A stretch of DNA of 43,960 nt from an uncultured Bacteroidales bacterium (GCA_902768125.1 CACXKA010000020.1:1-43960); one strand, 5' to 3'. Counted from the stretch's first letter, positions 28,390 through 37,226 are shown. Notes: generated by a model not told the origin, from the letters alone. Translations and numbers: made by a program.

Positions 28390-29268
28390 TCAATAATAAA
28401 GCATTCTTTCCTCTTCCGTCATTTCTCGTTTGGGTTGTAATGACTTCAAGTATTCATATACTTTACGAATGTTCTTACCACCCCAATCGAGTGGTGGGAG
28501 ATTGTTGCAGTTGAATGAAACATCTGTGAATTTAATGGCCACAGAACCGCTGGGAGCATCAAGAATGCGCATGGGCTCGTCGTAGTAAGCAGGCATCTTA
28601 TAGACTTCACCTTCAATCAGCATCTGACGGATGGTGTCCACCTGTGCTTGTGTGACAGAGATGGTGTCGAGTTGGTGAAACTTATAGGTGTCTAATGCCA
28701 CGAGATAGGTGCCATCTTTCTGACGACGAAGGGTGGCTTTAGCAGCAGGACGATTGATCATGCCACCTCCTAAATGATAATAGAAATAAGTGAGTTCGCC
28801 CTGTGGAATGGTGAATTTTCGCTGATTCTTTGCTTCGATGATCGGAGTGGCTTCTTTGATGAGTTGCTGATACATCTGCACAGCTTCTTCAGCGGCTTCG
28901 AATCTCTGCTTGGCTTTTTCTGTGTCGGTGAAGTATTTGGCAAGATTGTTCTCTGATTTCTTGGAACCTGGTTGAGGATAGATTTTCTGTTTTAGTTGTA
29001 AGATCTGCTGATTCTCTTCATATGGTCGTTTGGACAAATCCACCACCAATTCGAGTTCATAGGGACAGCGGAGGGGTACTGTCTGGAGATAATGTGAGAA
29101 CCTATCGGCATCTTCCATCCATATAACGTGGTTGTAACCAAATTGCCAATCGTTTTCTATCCGTGTGGCTGTACTTATTATATCTTCTTCAGTCAGTTTG
29201 TTTTGAGCATATCCAGATGATATTGCCATCATCAATGCGATGGGCACGAATGAATATTTTACTTTCAT
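28390..29268 (-). CDS. Exported protein of unknown function
   Basis: A 292-residue protein starting at ATG 29268, with a signal peptide (about 1-22, MKVKYSFVPIALMMAISSGYAQ). I do not recognise the family. The mature part begins with a helix-rich region (about 25-150) holding a charged stretch LAKYFTDTEKAKQRFEAAEEAVQMYQQ. A beta-rich C-terminal half follows (GELTYFYYHLGGG, GTYLVALDTYKF, PSGSVAIKFTDVSF). It is probably periplasmic or cell-surface. It has a near-consensus promoter. A longer frame from 29304 was rejected because it would start inside that promoter. Confidence 0.7.
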   Translation of the reverse strand: MKVKYSFVPIALMMAISSGYAQNKLTEEDIISTATRIENDWQFGYNHVIWMEDADRFSHYLQTVPLRCPYELELVVDLSKRPYEENQQILQLKQKIYPQPGSKKSENNLAKYFTDTEKAKQRFEAAEEAVQMYQQLIKEATPIIEAKNQRKFTIPQGELTYFYYHLGGGMINRPAAKATLRRQKDGTYLVALDTYKFHQLDTISVTQAQVDTIRQMLIEGEVYKMPAYYDEPMRILDAPSGSVAIKFTDVSFNCNNLPPLDWGGKNIRKVYEYLKSLQPKREMTEEERMLYY

Positions 29269-29301
29269 AACACAATAGGTATTTGGAAATTTAATTGATT
29301 G

Positions 29302-29333
29302 CAAAGGTAATACAAATCAGAAGAAGAACAAAA
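29302..29333 (-). promoter_or_regulatory. Bacteroidota-type promoter for the gene at 28390
   Basis: TTTTG (29329-29333), a 19-bp spacer and TACCTTTG (29302-29309) on the minus strand, 33 bp before the chosen ATG. Confidence 0.8.
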
Positions 29334-29345
29334 TAATGTGTTTGT

Positions 29346-29377
29346 TTTTGTGGTTTCAATGAAAAATTGTACCTTTG
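29346..29377 (+). promoter_or_regulatory. Bacteroidota-type promoter for the nucleoside hydrolase gene
   Basis: TTTTG ending at 29350, a 19-bp spacer and TACCTTTG at 29370-29377. It is divergent from the promoter at 29302-29333, with only 12 bp between them. Confidence 0.82.
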
Positions 29378-29422
29378 TCCTCGCAAAATAACATTCATTT
29401 ATCAAAAACCTCAATTATAATC

Positions 29423-30475
29423 ATGATGAAAAAGATTTATTCTATGTTCGTGGCAGCGCTGCTTATCTTTTCTGTGGATGCAAGCGCTCAATGTTCATGT
29501 GGTGCCAATGGCGGTATGAAGCGTGAACCTGTCAAGATGATTCTTGATGCAGACTTTGGTAGCTCAACAGACGACTTGTTTGCGTTGATGATGCTGAATC
29601 ATTACATCGATGAAGGACGTGTGGATCTTCAGGGAATCATTGTTGACCGTGAAGGCGAGAAGAATGCGGGAGTGGTTGACATCTTTAACACTTACTATGG
29701 TCATCCTTACATTCCTGTAGGACTGGAGCGTAATGGCGTGAAGAACCCACGTTGTTTCATTCCTTACAATGGTATTTGTGACTTGAAGGATGCGCAGGGT
29801 AATCCACTCTTTAAGCGTACTATCGATGCCAGCAAATGCATGGATGGTTACAAGCTTTATCGTAAGCTTTTGGCTAAGGCTGAAGACAAGTCGATTGTTA
29901 TTGTCGCTATCGGCTTTGCTACTACGTTGTCACAGTTGATGGAATCTAAGGCTGATGAATATTCTAAGCTCGTTGGTTCAGATCTCTTTGCCCAGAAGGT
30001 GAAGGCTGTGTATATTCAGGCTGGTCGTTTTGAGAAGGAGGATAGCCTTTCTGGTTACAACATGCGTGCCGCTTCTAAGCAGTCTGCAGTATTCTTTGAC
30101 AAGTTGCCTGAAAGTGTTGACATTATCATGTCGCCCAGCAACATTGGCGATGCCATGAATTATCTTCCAGAAGATGTCATTGCAGACCTTTCATGGACTG
30201 AAGTGAATCCTATCAAGGCTGTCTATACCAATTATACTTGCGACACAGGTCAGCGCATGTGGGATACCAACTGTCTCGTGAATGCTGTAATGGGTGATTG
30301 CCAGTACAATATGTCTCCACGTGGTTGGGTCACTTTCGTTGACAGAGGTGAAGAATCCGTCATGCGCTTCAAGGTCGATCCTTATGGCAATGCACGTTAT
30401 CAGTTACCAGGTGACACCTTCCAAAGCATGGAGAAGTTGATGGATATCCGTCGTCACAATCGTATGAGAAAATAA
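29423..30475 (+). CDS. Exported nucleoside hydrolase-like protein
   Basis: A 350-residue protein with a signal peptide (ending near SVDASAQ, followed by CSCG). The start is ATG 29423 or the next ATG three bases on. A TTG at 29375 lies within the promoter and was rejected. The mature protein has the fold signature of inosine-uridine nucleoside hydrolases: DADFGSSTDDLFALMML corresponds to the Asp-rich calcium/ribose site, though one of the usual aspartates of the cluster is Ser. IVIVAIGFATTLSQL and the late WDTNCLVNAVMG also fit. It may cleave nucleosides in the periplasm, or a related N-ribosyl substrate. Activity is uncertain because of the altered motif. Confidence 0.8.
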   Translation: MMKKIYSMFVAALLIFSVDASAQCSCGANGGMKREPVKMILDADFGSSTDDLFALMMLNHYIDEGRVDLQGIIVDREGEKNAGVVDIFNTYYGHPYIPVGLERNGVKNPRCFIPYNGICDLKDAQGNPLFKRTIDASKCMDGYKLYRKLLAKAEDKSIVIVAIGFATTLSQLMESKADEYSKLVGSDLFAQKVKAVYIQAGRFEKEDSLSGYNMRAASKQSAVFFDKLPESVDIIMSPSNIGDAMNYLPEDVIADLSWTEVNPIKAVYTNYTCDTGQRMWDTNCLVNAVMGDCQYNMSPRGWVTFVDRGEESVMRFKVDPYGNARYQLPGDTFQSMEKLMDIRRHNRMRK

Positions 30476-30492
30476 AAGTATAATTCAATATC

Positions 30493-30530
30493 AAAAAAGG
30501 ATGGCGTTCCGAAAGAATGCCATCCTTTTT
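30493..30530. terminator. Strong bidirectional terminator
   Basis: AAAAAAGGATGGCGTTC pairs with GAATGCCATCCTTTTT (one G-U) around a short loop, with A and T runs on either side. It separates the nucleoside hydrolase gene from the convergent transporter gene. Confidence 0.92.
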
Positions 30531-30551
30531 ATATCTATACAAATCTTGTTT

Positions 30552-32171
30552 TTATTCCACGCCTTTCATCATTTTCTTCAGCAATGGGCAGAGGCAGAAG
30601 AGGAGGATTGCTGCTGCTCCAGCCATGACAGCGAAGAGGGTGAAGAAGTCGGTCAAATTGGTGATTTGATAACCGAGGAAAGAGTGGACAGGTTGCTCGG
30701 CAGTTGGTAACAGAGTGGCGAGTTTGCCGGCAAGGATGTTGCTGGCTGCATTGCTCATAAACCATACACCCATCAAGAGTGATGCGAGATGGATGGGGGA
30801 GAGCTTATTCACCATTGACAGACCGATAGGAGAAAGTGAAAGTTCACCAATCGTGTGGATGAAATAGAGGGCGAACAGCCACCACATAGATGCTTTCTGA
30901 CCATCTTCAAGACCATTTGTGCCGAAGGCAATGATAGCATAACCAATGGCAAGAAGGAGGAGGCCTATTGCCTGCTTGACAGGTGATGCAGGCTCCAGCT
31001 TATGCTTGGCAAGTGTTTCCCAAAGGGTCGCCATGATAGGTGCAAAGGCAACGACAACGATAGGGTTGATAGATTGGAACCAAGTTGTAGGCATCTCCCA
31101 ATTACCAATCATTCTATCACATTGCTGGTCAGCGAAAATCGTTAATGATGAACCTGCTTGTTCAAATGCGCTCCAGAAGAAGATGACGAACACGGCGATG
31201 ATGTAGATGACGCCAATACGCTGTTTCTCCACATTGGAAAGTCCCCTGTCTGTAATAATGAAGACGGGGAGGGCAATAGAAATGGCGTAGATGGCGGCAG
31301 AGATATAGTCGTTAAAGTTGTCCACATCCAGCGAGAACACCACGAAAAGGGCAATGGCACCCAAGAGGCAACCCCAGAGACGGAGTGGGGAGTTCTTGGT
31401 CTTCGTCGTATTCTGAGCCGCATTCTCTTCCTCTTTCTGCTGGTCTTTCTGCTGCATCAACTGACTTTGAGAAGGTGGCAAACCAATGGCAAGGCCTTCT
31501 GGTGTATTGAGGAACTTCTTCTTACCCATCATAAACACGACCACCGATACAATCATGGCAACTCCTGCACAGAAGAAGCCCCACTTGAATGCACCTGGAT
31601 TCATCCAGTTTCCATCGGCGGCAACAGAACCACACACCAATGGGGCAATGAGTGCGCCTGTGTTGATACCCATGTAGAAGATGGTGAAGGCGGAATCCTT
31701 ACGATGATCTTGTGGTGCATAGAGGTCACCTACCATCGTGGAGATGTTCGGCTTAAAGAAGCCGTTGCCAATGATGAGTGCGCCAAGACCAATGAACATG
31801 AGCGTCATTGCCAGTCCGTTGTTCACAGAGTCGCTGATGACACCTCCCGTTGCAGGGTCAGAGAAGATGCTCTGTTGTACTACGCATGCTGAAGCGAACA
31901 TGAGAAACTGGCCTATCGCCATCACGATACCACCAAAGATGATGCTGCGACGGTTTCCCCAATAGCGGTCGGCAATGTAGCCACCCAGCAGGGGAGTGAG
32001 ATAGACGAGTCCCGTGTAAGAACCATAGATTTGACTTGCGTCAGCGCTGTTGAAGAAGGCTGCCACGAGGTAGAGCACGAAGAGTGCCCTCATGCCGTAG
32101 TAGCTGAAACGCTCTGCCATTTCTGTCACGAAAAGCAGGTAGAGTCCCTTGGGATGTCCTTGTTGTGCCAT
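30552..32171 (-). CDS. POT/PTR-family peptide transporter
   Basis: A 539-residue inner-membrane protein with about 14 hydrophobic segments. It takes up di- or tripeptides with protons. The family signature ExxERFSYYG appears as EMAERFSYYGMRALF in helix 1, with the GGYIADRYWGNRRSI loop and the PTR2 signature FTIFYMGINTGALIAPLVCG. A hydrophilic linker rich in Gln, Lys and Asn (around 235-265) splits the two halves. Start at ATG 32171, 9 bp after the yidC stop, so the two are likely cotranscribed. Confidence 0.92.
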   Translation of the reverse strand: MAQQGHPKGLYLLFVTEMAERFSYYGMRALFVLYLVAAFFNSADASQIYGSYTGLVYLTPLLGGYIADRYWGNRRSIIFGGIVMAIGQFLMFASACVVQQSIFSDPATGGVISDSVNNGLAMTLMFIGLGALIIGNGFFKPNISTMVGDLYAPQDHRKDSAFTIFYMGINTGALIAPLVCGSVAADGNWMNPGAFKWGFFCAGVAMIVSVVVFMMGKKKFLNTPEGLAIGLPPSQSQLMQQKDQQKEEENAAQNTTKTKNSPLRLWGCLLGAIALFVVFSLDVDNFNDYISAAIYAISIALPVFIITDRGLSNVEKQRIGVIYIIAVFVIFFWSAFEQAGSSLTIFADQQCDRMIGNWEMPTTWFQSINPIVVVAFAPIMATLWETLAKHKLEPASPVKQAIGLLLLAIGYAIIAFGTNGLEDGQKASMWWLFALYFIHTIGELSLSPIGLSMVNKLSPIHLASLLMGVWFMSNAASNILAGKLATLLPTAEQPVHSFLGYQITNLTDFFTLFAVMAGAAAILLFCLCPLLKKMMKGVE

Positions 32172-32180
32172 GATATGAGG

Positions 32181-34070
32181 TTATTTTTGATTGTTCCGTT
32201 CTTGTTGCTGCTTCAGAATCTCCATTTGCTTCTCCTGCATAGCTTGCAGACGTTCCATGATGCTGGAGGTTTTCTTCTTGTCGCCAGCATTCGCCTTGCG
32301 TTCAGCATGACGCAGTTCCAGTTTTCGGAGCAGTTCGTCGTCATTCGTTGTCTTTCTCAGGAACCACATCATGAGAATGCTAATGAGACCTGAGATGAAA
32401 TAGTACCAGTTCAGACCTGCACTATAGCTGTTGAATGAGAAGAAGAAGATGATAGGCATCAGATAGGTCATCCATTTCATCATTCCCATCTGCTGTTGCT
32501 GCTCAGGAGTCATGGCATACTGTTGCTGACGCTGAGTGATGACAGAGTTTGCCACCGTTGACAAGCACCATAAGATACAGAAGAGTGACAGGTGGTCACC
32601 GATGCCCCAGATGTTGAAACCCCAGTTGATGATGTCATCGTATGTGGAAAGGTCATCAGCCCAGAGGAAGGACTCTCCACGCATTTCGATATAGTTTGGA
32701 ATAAAGTTGAAGAGGGCAATCCAGATCGGCATCTGGATGATCATCGGGAGGCAGCCACCCATTGGGCTCACACCATATTCGCTGTACAGTTTCATCACCT
32801 CTTGCTGCTTCAGCATGGCGTCTTCCTTCTTCGGATATTTCGCATTGATTTCATCCATCTTCGGACGCAACACACGCATGTTGGCTGAAGAGAGATAGGA
32901 CTTCTTCATCAGCGGGAACACGATGATCTTCACGATGATGGTGAGCAACAGGAGCACAATACCCATGTTCAGCCCCAGACCTGAGAGGAAGTCAAAGGCA
33001 TACAGGAAGATGAAGCGGTTGATCCATTTGATGACAGGCCAACCCAGATACACCAGCGATTGGAGGTCGAGGTCACCATCCGATGCCAACAACTGTTCAT
33101 TGTCCTTCAGCGTCGAGAACTTGTTGGGACCCATATACAGGTGGAAGCTCGTAGGCTTTACACCCTTGGTGTCGAAGTCTGCCGTGAATGTGGTTTTGTA
33201 TGTTTTCAGGTAGCCAGAACCGTTCTCCAGTTGCTGAGAAGACATGTAGTTGACAGCAATGGGATTATCTGCCACCAGCGTTTGGCTGAAGAACTGTGTC
33301 TTGAAGGAGATCCATTTCATCTTCTCTTCAAACTCATCTTCCTCCTCGTCGCTACCAGACACGGAGAGCTCATGCGTCTCACCTTCCACGTCGCGATAGG
33401 TCACGGTTGAGTAGCGAGTCTCAAAATCATATCCCTTCTCCTGCTGCTTCATGTCCTCTGTCCACTCAATCTGCATGGTCTTGGTGTTAGAAGGGAAGAA
33501 ACCCTCCAAACCAGTGGTCTTCACATCCATGTCGAGGATGTAGGAATTAGGCTTCAGCGAATAGATGATGTCCATGGAACCACCTGCTACAGGCAAGTGC
33601 ATGGTCACACTGCTTTTTGTCACTTCCGTTGGGGTGAAGAACAACTCATCTGTCACGATGTTGGCAGTCTTGCCGTCCAGCATGAACTTCATGTTCTGTT
33701 CCTTGCCTTCGAAGAGCACCACGTTGCCGCCATTACGGCTCTTGTAGGTGCTGTCCTTCAACTCTACTTTCTGCATCTGTCCGCCCTTGTTGGTGAGCGT
33801 GATCTTCAACAACTCATTCTCAATGACTGTTGTGCTTGCGTTTCCTTGACGAGCTTCAAACAATGGATTCAGCGTGTCAGCCAATTCTGCCGCCTTCTTT
33901 TCCAGCTCTTGTTTCTTTACTTTTGCTTCCTTCTGTGCTTCTACTTGGGCAATTGAATCCAGCACCATTTGTTCCGCAATCTGGTTGCGTCGTGCGTAGT
34001 TCTCATAGGCCATAAAACCGAAAACCACCAATGCCATCAACACAAAAGCTGTTAGCGTGTTCTTGTTCAT
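32181..34070 (-). CDS. yidC: Membrane protein insertase YidC
   Basis: A 629-residue insertase of Gram-negative form. A first membrane helix (about 7-23) is followed by the large periplasmic beta-sandwich domain (about 40-340). The conserved insertase core then follows, with LNMGIVLLLLTIIVKIIVFPLMKKSYLSSANM (about 375-405), where the Arg/Lys-bearing groove and the cytoplasmic hairpin begin, and PMGGCLPMIIQMPIWIALFN. The tail after the last helix is rich in Lys, Gln and Glu, suited to ribosome contact. It inserts inner-membrane proteins with or without SecYEG. A TATCTTTG box lies at 34120-34127. Confidence 0.95.
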   Translation of the reverse strand: MNKNTLTAFVLMALVVFGFMAYENYARRNQIAEQMVLDSIAQVEAQKEAKVKKQELEKKAAELADTLNPLFEARQGNASTTVIENELLKITLTNKGGQMQKVELKDSTYKSRNGGNVVLFEGKEQNMKFMLDGKTANIVTDELFFTPTEVTKSSVTMHLPVAGGSMDIIYSLKPNSYILDMDVKTTGLEGFFPSNTKTMQIEWTEDMKQQEKGYDFETRYSTVTYRDVEGETHELSVSGSDEEEDEFEEKMKWISFKTQFFSQTLVADNPIAVNYMSSQQLENGSGYLKTYKTTFTADFDTKGVKPTSFHLYMGPNKFSTLKDNEQLLASDGDLDLQSLVYLGWPVIKWINRFIFLYAFDFLSGLGLNMGIVLLLLTIIVKIIVFPLMKKSYLSSANMRVLRPKMDEINAKYPKKEDAMLKQQEVMKLYSEYGVSPMGGCLPMIIQMPIWIALFNFIPNYIEMRGESFLWADDLSTYDDIINWGFNIWGIGDHLSLFCILWCLSTVANSVITQRQQQYAMTPEQQQQMGMMKWMTYLMPIIFFFSFNSYSAGLNWYYFISGLISILMMWFLRKTTNDDELLRKLELRHAERKANAGDKKKTSSIMERLQAMQEKQMEILKQQQERNNQK

Positions 34071-34119
34071 ATTTTATTTTATATTTTCGTTTGGAATCTT
34101 AAATAATACAAAAATCGTG

Positions 34120-34127
34120 CAAAGATA
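34120..34127 (-). promoter_or_regulatory. -7 box upstream of yidC
   Basis: TATCTTTG on the minus strand, 50 bp before the yidC ATG. The -33 half is not clear because the upstream DNA is a repeat of gagttagga-type units (34136-34165). Confidence 0.5.
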
Positions 34128-34135
34128 CGAAAAAG

Positions 34136-34165
34136 TTGGGAGTTAGGAGTGAGGAGTTAGGAGTT
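34136..34165. repeat. gttaggagt-type microrepeat
   Basis: Three or four degenerate copies of a purine-rich 9-10 bp unit (gagttagga, gagtgagga) lie between the divergent yidC and DUF1573 promoters. Confidence 0.55.
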
Positions 34166-34171
34166 TTTTCC

Positions 34172-34179
34172 TACCTTTG
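34172..34179 (+). promoter_or_regulatory. -7 box upstream of the DUF1573 gene
   Basis: TACCTTTG, 28 bp before the ATG. The -33 part is replaced by the purine-rich repeat. Confidence 0.55.
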
Positions 34180-34207
34180 CATCAATTTTAATAAAAGATA
34201 AGAAAAT

Positions 34208-34624
34208 ATGAAGACGAAATTATTCGTGCTCATCGCTCTTTTCACGATGGCACTTGGAATGCAGGCAAAGAAATACCCACAAATCAAGTTCGAGAAAACG
34301 ACGATTGATTTTGGTACTTTCTCCATGGATGAACCCGTGCAGAAATGCACCTTCAAGTTCAAGAATGTAGGTGACGCCAAGTTGGTCATTACGGCTGTCC
34401 ATGCATCTTGTGGATGCACCGTTGCCGACTATCCCAAAGACTTCATCGCTCCTGGCGCAACAGGTGAGATCACCGTCACTTATGATGGTTCCAACAAGAT
34501 GCCCGGACGTTTCAAGAAGAACATCCAGGTCTTCAGCAATTGCGAGGAAGACATGGTGCGTATCTTTATTCAGGGCGACATGACTGATGTGCCAGTCAGC
34601 AAAAAGACGACAACAAAGAAATAG
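34208..34624 (+). CDS. DUF1573 exported protein
   Basis: A 138-residue protein with a signal peptide (about 1-20, ending MALGMQAK). The rest is one DUF1573 (Ig-like) domain with its core IDFGTFSMDEPVQKCTFKFKN and the cysteine motif SCGCTVADYP. The tail is Lys/Thr rich. Such small proteins are abundant in Bacteroidetes envelopes and their role is unknown. Gap of 28 bp to nadA, so the two are probably cotranscribed. Confidence 0.85.
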   Translation: MKTKLFVLIALFTMALGMQAKKYPQIKFEKTTIDFGTFSMDEPVQKCTFKFKNVGDAKLVITAVHASCGCTVADYPKDFIAPGATGEITVTYDGSNKMPGRFKKNIQVFSNCEEDMVRIFIQGDMTDVPVSKKTTTKK

Positions 34625-34652
34625 CCGATAGGGCAGAATTAAAAAGTTTGGG

Positions 34653-35666
34653 ATGAAAGTCAAGGAAACATGGGTGGAGAAAGGCTATGTGGATGAGCCT
34701 ATTCCTGAAGGTATTGATTTGAATGCCGAGATTCGTCGCATGTGCAAGGAAAAGAATGCGGTGATTCTGGCGCATTACTACACAGATGGAGCCGTGCAGG
34801 ACATTGCCGATTTTGTTGGCGATTCTTTGGCTTTGGCACAATGGTCAGCCAAGACCGACGCCGACATCATTGTAATGTGTGGTGTGCACTTCATGGGTGA
34901 GACGAACAAGATACTTTGTCCAAACAAGAAAGTGCTGGTGCTTGATTTGAATGCCGGCTGTTCTTTGGCGGACAGTTGCAAGGCTGAAGATTTGAAGGCA
35001 TTCGTCGAGGAACATCCAGGTTACAAAGTGGTGAGCTATGTGAACACCACGGCGGCTGTGAAGGCATTGACCGATGTTGTCGTGACCTCAAGCAATGCTA
35101 AACTTGTCATCGATTCATTTCCTGAAGATGAGAAACTTATCTTCGGTCCCGACAAGAACTTAGGCAACTATATCAATTCCGTCACAGGACGCTCCATGCT
35201 CTTGTGGAACGGTGGTTGTCACGTGCATGGACAGTTCTCTTTGGAGAAGATTCTTGCCCTCAAGGCAGAGCATCCTGATGCCAAGATTTTGGTGCATCCA
35301 GAGTGTCCTGCACCTATCCAGAAGGTAGCAGACGTGATTGGTTCCACAGCAGGATTGCTGAACTTCGCCATCAAGGACGAGGCGACAGAATTTATTGTAG
35401 CGACGGAAAGTGGCATCCTGCACGAGATGAAGAAGGCGTGTCCCGACAAACTCTTCATACCAGCACCACCAGAGGCGACAGAGACCATCGGTTGTTCTTG
35501 CAACGAATGCGAGTTCATGAAGCTGAACACCCTAAAGAAGCTCTACAACACCCTCAAGTACGAATGGCCCACCATCGAGGTAGATGCCGACATTGCGGAG
35601 AAAGCGGTGAAGCCGATTGACAAGATGCTGGAGATATCAAAGACCCTCTCCCCGCCCTCCCTATAG
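34653..35666 (+). CDS. nadA: Quinolinate synthase NadA
   Basis: A 337-residue [4Fe-4S] enzyme that condenses iminoaspartate with dihydroxyacetone phosphate to give quinolinate, the first ring of NAD. Motifs are AVILAHYYTDGAVQDIADFVGDS, the conserved cysteine in VMCGVHFMGET (C76), WNGGCHVHG (C189), and the C-terminal cysteine cluster GCSCNECEFM (C281/C283/C286). Length fits. The last seven residues (TLSPPSL) and the stop codon lie in the left inverted repeat of the DUF559 element, so the natural end of the protein has been replaced or extended. nadB is not in the window. Confidence 0.95.
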   Translation: MKVKETWVEKGYVDEPIPEGIDLNAEIRRMCKEKNAVILAHYYTDGAVQDIADFVGDSLALAQWSAKTDADIIVMCGVHFMGETNKILCPNKKVLVLDLNAGCSLADSCKAEDLKAFVEEHPGYKVVSYVNTTAAVKALTDVVVTSSNAKLVIDSFPEDEKLIFGPDKNLGNYINSVTGRSMLLWNGGCHVHGQFSLEKILALKAEHPDAKILVHPECPAPIQKVADVIGSTAGLLNFAIKDEATEFIVATESGILHEMKKACPDKLFIPAPPEATETIGCSCNECEFMKLNTLKKLYNTLKYEWPTIEVDADIAEKAVKPIDKMLEISKTLSPPSL

Positions 35667-35675
35667 GGAGGGAGC
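35640..35675. repeat. Left inverted repeat of the DUF559 element
   Basis: A 36-bp repeat containing the perfect palindrome ccctccctatagggaggg. It matches the repeat at 36111-36146 in inverse orientation with 34 of 36 bases. It overlaps the end of nadA and supplies its TAG stop. Confidence 0.9.
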
Positions 35676-35702
35676 AGATAGCTCAACCAATAGATTTATT
35701 TC

Positions 35703-36071
35703 ATGTGGAATCATAGGACGGCTTCGCCTGATCGATATTTGCTGTTGAAAGAATGGGCCAGAGAGAATCGTAAGAATATGACGCTGGCGGAGTCTTTCTT
35801 GTGGCAGAATCTTCGGGCGAATGTTTTGGGTCATAAGTTCCTGCGGCAACATATCATTGGAGATTACATCGTGGATTTTGTGTGCCGCGATGATGGGTTG
35901 ATTATTGAGGTGGATGGGGCATATCATTCAGAAAGAGAGCAAGTGCAGAATGATGAAATCCGAACCCATGATTTGGAATCGATGGGTTTTCGGGTGATTC
36001 GCTTCACGAATGAAGAGGTCCTGTATGACATCGAGTCCGTTCTTGAAGAAATAGAGAACCAACTTAAATAA
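35703..36071 (+). CDS. DUF559 (PD-(D/E)XK-like) endonuclease domain protein
   Basis: A 122-residue DUF559 protein, related to the very-short-patch-repair endonuclease fold. The N-terminal part ARENRKNMTLAESFLWQNLRANVLGHKFLRQH is the family signature. The nuclease core is GDYIVDFVCRDDGLIIEVDGAYH, with the Asp and the E-V-D pair expected to bind metal, then FRVIRFTNEEVL at the end. The gene is exactly enclosed by two 36-bp inverted repeats (35640-35675 and 36111-36146), giving a 507-bp unit between nadA and mnmA. No promoter is evident. It may be read through from nadA. DNA cleavage activity is likely by family but untested, and the target is unknown. Confidence 0.87.
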   Translation: MWNHRTASPDRYLLLKEWARENRKNMTLAESFLWQNLRANVLGHKFLRQHIIGDYIVDFVCRDDGLIIEVDGAYHSEREQVQNDEIRTHDLESMGFRVIRFTNEEVLYDIESVLEEIENQLK

Positions 36072-36076
36072 GCATA

Positions 36077-37219
36077 GTGAATCCAACGAACACCATAGTC
36101 GATAGTAACCGCTCCCTCCCTATAGGGAGGGCAGGGGGAGGGTCTTCCATCGCAGCGTTAGTTTCAGGTGGAGTCGATTCTGCTGTTTCGGTGCATTTGC
36201 TGAAAGAGCAGGGAATTGACCCACATCTGTTTTATATCAAGATAGGTCCCGACAAGGACACGGAATGGAACTGCACCTCAGAGGAGGATGTGGAGATATG
36301 TCAGTGGCTGGCACGGAAATATGGGCTGAAACTCGATGTGATTGACCTGCACAAAGAGTATTGGGACAAGGTCGTCGGCTACACGATGGACAAGGCCCGT
36401 GTCGGTCTCACCCCCAATCCCGATGTGATGTGCAACAAGTTCATCAAGTTTGGCTGCTTTGAGGAGGTGGCAGGCAAGGACTTCGACTATACGGCGACAG
36501 GACATTATGCCACCACCACCCAAATCGGTGACACCGTTTGGCTCTCCACCTCTCCCGATCCTGTCAAGGACCAGACAGATTTCCTTTGCCAGATTGATTC
36601 CTTGCAGGTGAGCAAGCTCATGTTTCCGATTGGACATCTCTGGAAACACGAAGTGCGTGAAATTGCTGAAAAGGCACACTTGCTGAATGCGGAACGCAAG
36701 GACAGTCAGGGTATTTGTTTCTTGGGAAATATCGATTTCCGCGACTACATCAAGGCGCATCTGGGTGAGAATCCAGGCGATGTGCGTGAGATAGAGACAG
36801 GACACAAGATAGGGGAGCACAAAGGTTTGTGGTTCTACACCATCGGACAGCGTAAGGGCTTGGGCTTTGGCGGTGGTCCTTGGTTTGTGGTGAAGAAGAA
36901 CATCAAGCGCAACATCCTCTTTGTCTCTCATGGCTACGACCCCGAGAAGGTGTACAAAGACCATGTGACGATGAACGATTTCCACTTCATCAGCGGCAAT
37001 CCGTTTGCCGAAGGGTGGGGCGATGCCCAGAAGGGGATGCGAGTCACCTTCAAGATTCGTCACACGCCCGAATATCTGGGTGGCGTGCTGTCCCGAAAAG
37101 ACGACGGACGCTGGTTCCTCCAAGCCGATGAGAAAATACACGGCGTTGCCCCCGGTCAGTTCTGTGTGGTCTATGACCAGGAACATCACCTCTGTTTCGG
37201 CAGCGGAGAGATAGATTGA
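36077..37219 (+). CDS. mnmA: tRNA 2-thiouridylase MnmA
   Basis: A 380-residue enzyme that thiolates U34 of tRNA-Glu, -Gln and -Lys. The PP-loop is SGGVDS (30-35). The two catalytic cysteines are C119 in NPDVMCNKFIKFG and C214 in GICFLG. Other conserved parts are TGHYA, DQTDFLCQI, GLWFYTIGQRKGLG and the C-terminal beta domain ending with CFGSG. The only start in reach is GTG 36077. Residues 12-25 (RSLPIGRAGGGSS) are translated from the right inverted repeat of the DUF559 element, so the natural start has been lost or replaced. The enzyme core itself is intact. Confidence 0.92.
   Translation: MNPTNTIVDSNRSLPIGRAGGGSSIAALVSGGVDSAVSVHLLKEQGIDPHLFYIKIGPDKDTEWNCTSEEDVEICQWLARKYGLKLDVIDLHKEYWDKVVGYTMDKARVGLTPNPDVMCNKFIKFGCFEEVAGKDFDYTATGHYATTTQIGDTVWLSTSPDPVKDQTDFLCQIDSLQVSKLMFPIGHLWKHEVREIAEKAHLLNAERKDSQGICFLGNIDFRDYIKAHLGENPGDVREIETGHKIGEHKGLWFYTIGQRKGLGFGGGPWFVVKKNIKRNILFVSHGYDPEKVYKDHVTMNDFHFISGNPFAEGWGDAQKGMRVTFKIRHTPEYLGGVLSRKDDGRWFLQADEKIHGVAPGQFCVVYDQEHHLCFGSGEID
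36111..36146. repeat. Right inverted repeat of the DUF559 element
   Basis: The inverse copy of 35640-35675 (34 of 36 bases), with the same 18-bp palindrome. It lies inside the mnmA reading frame and encodes a Pro/Gly/Arg-rich N-terminal stretch. Confidence 0.9.
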
Positions 37220-37226
37220 AAGAAAT

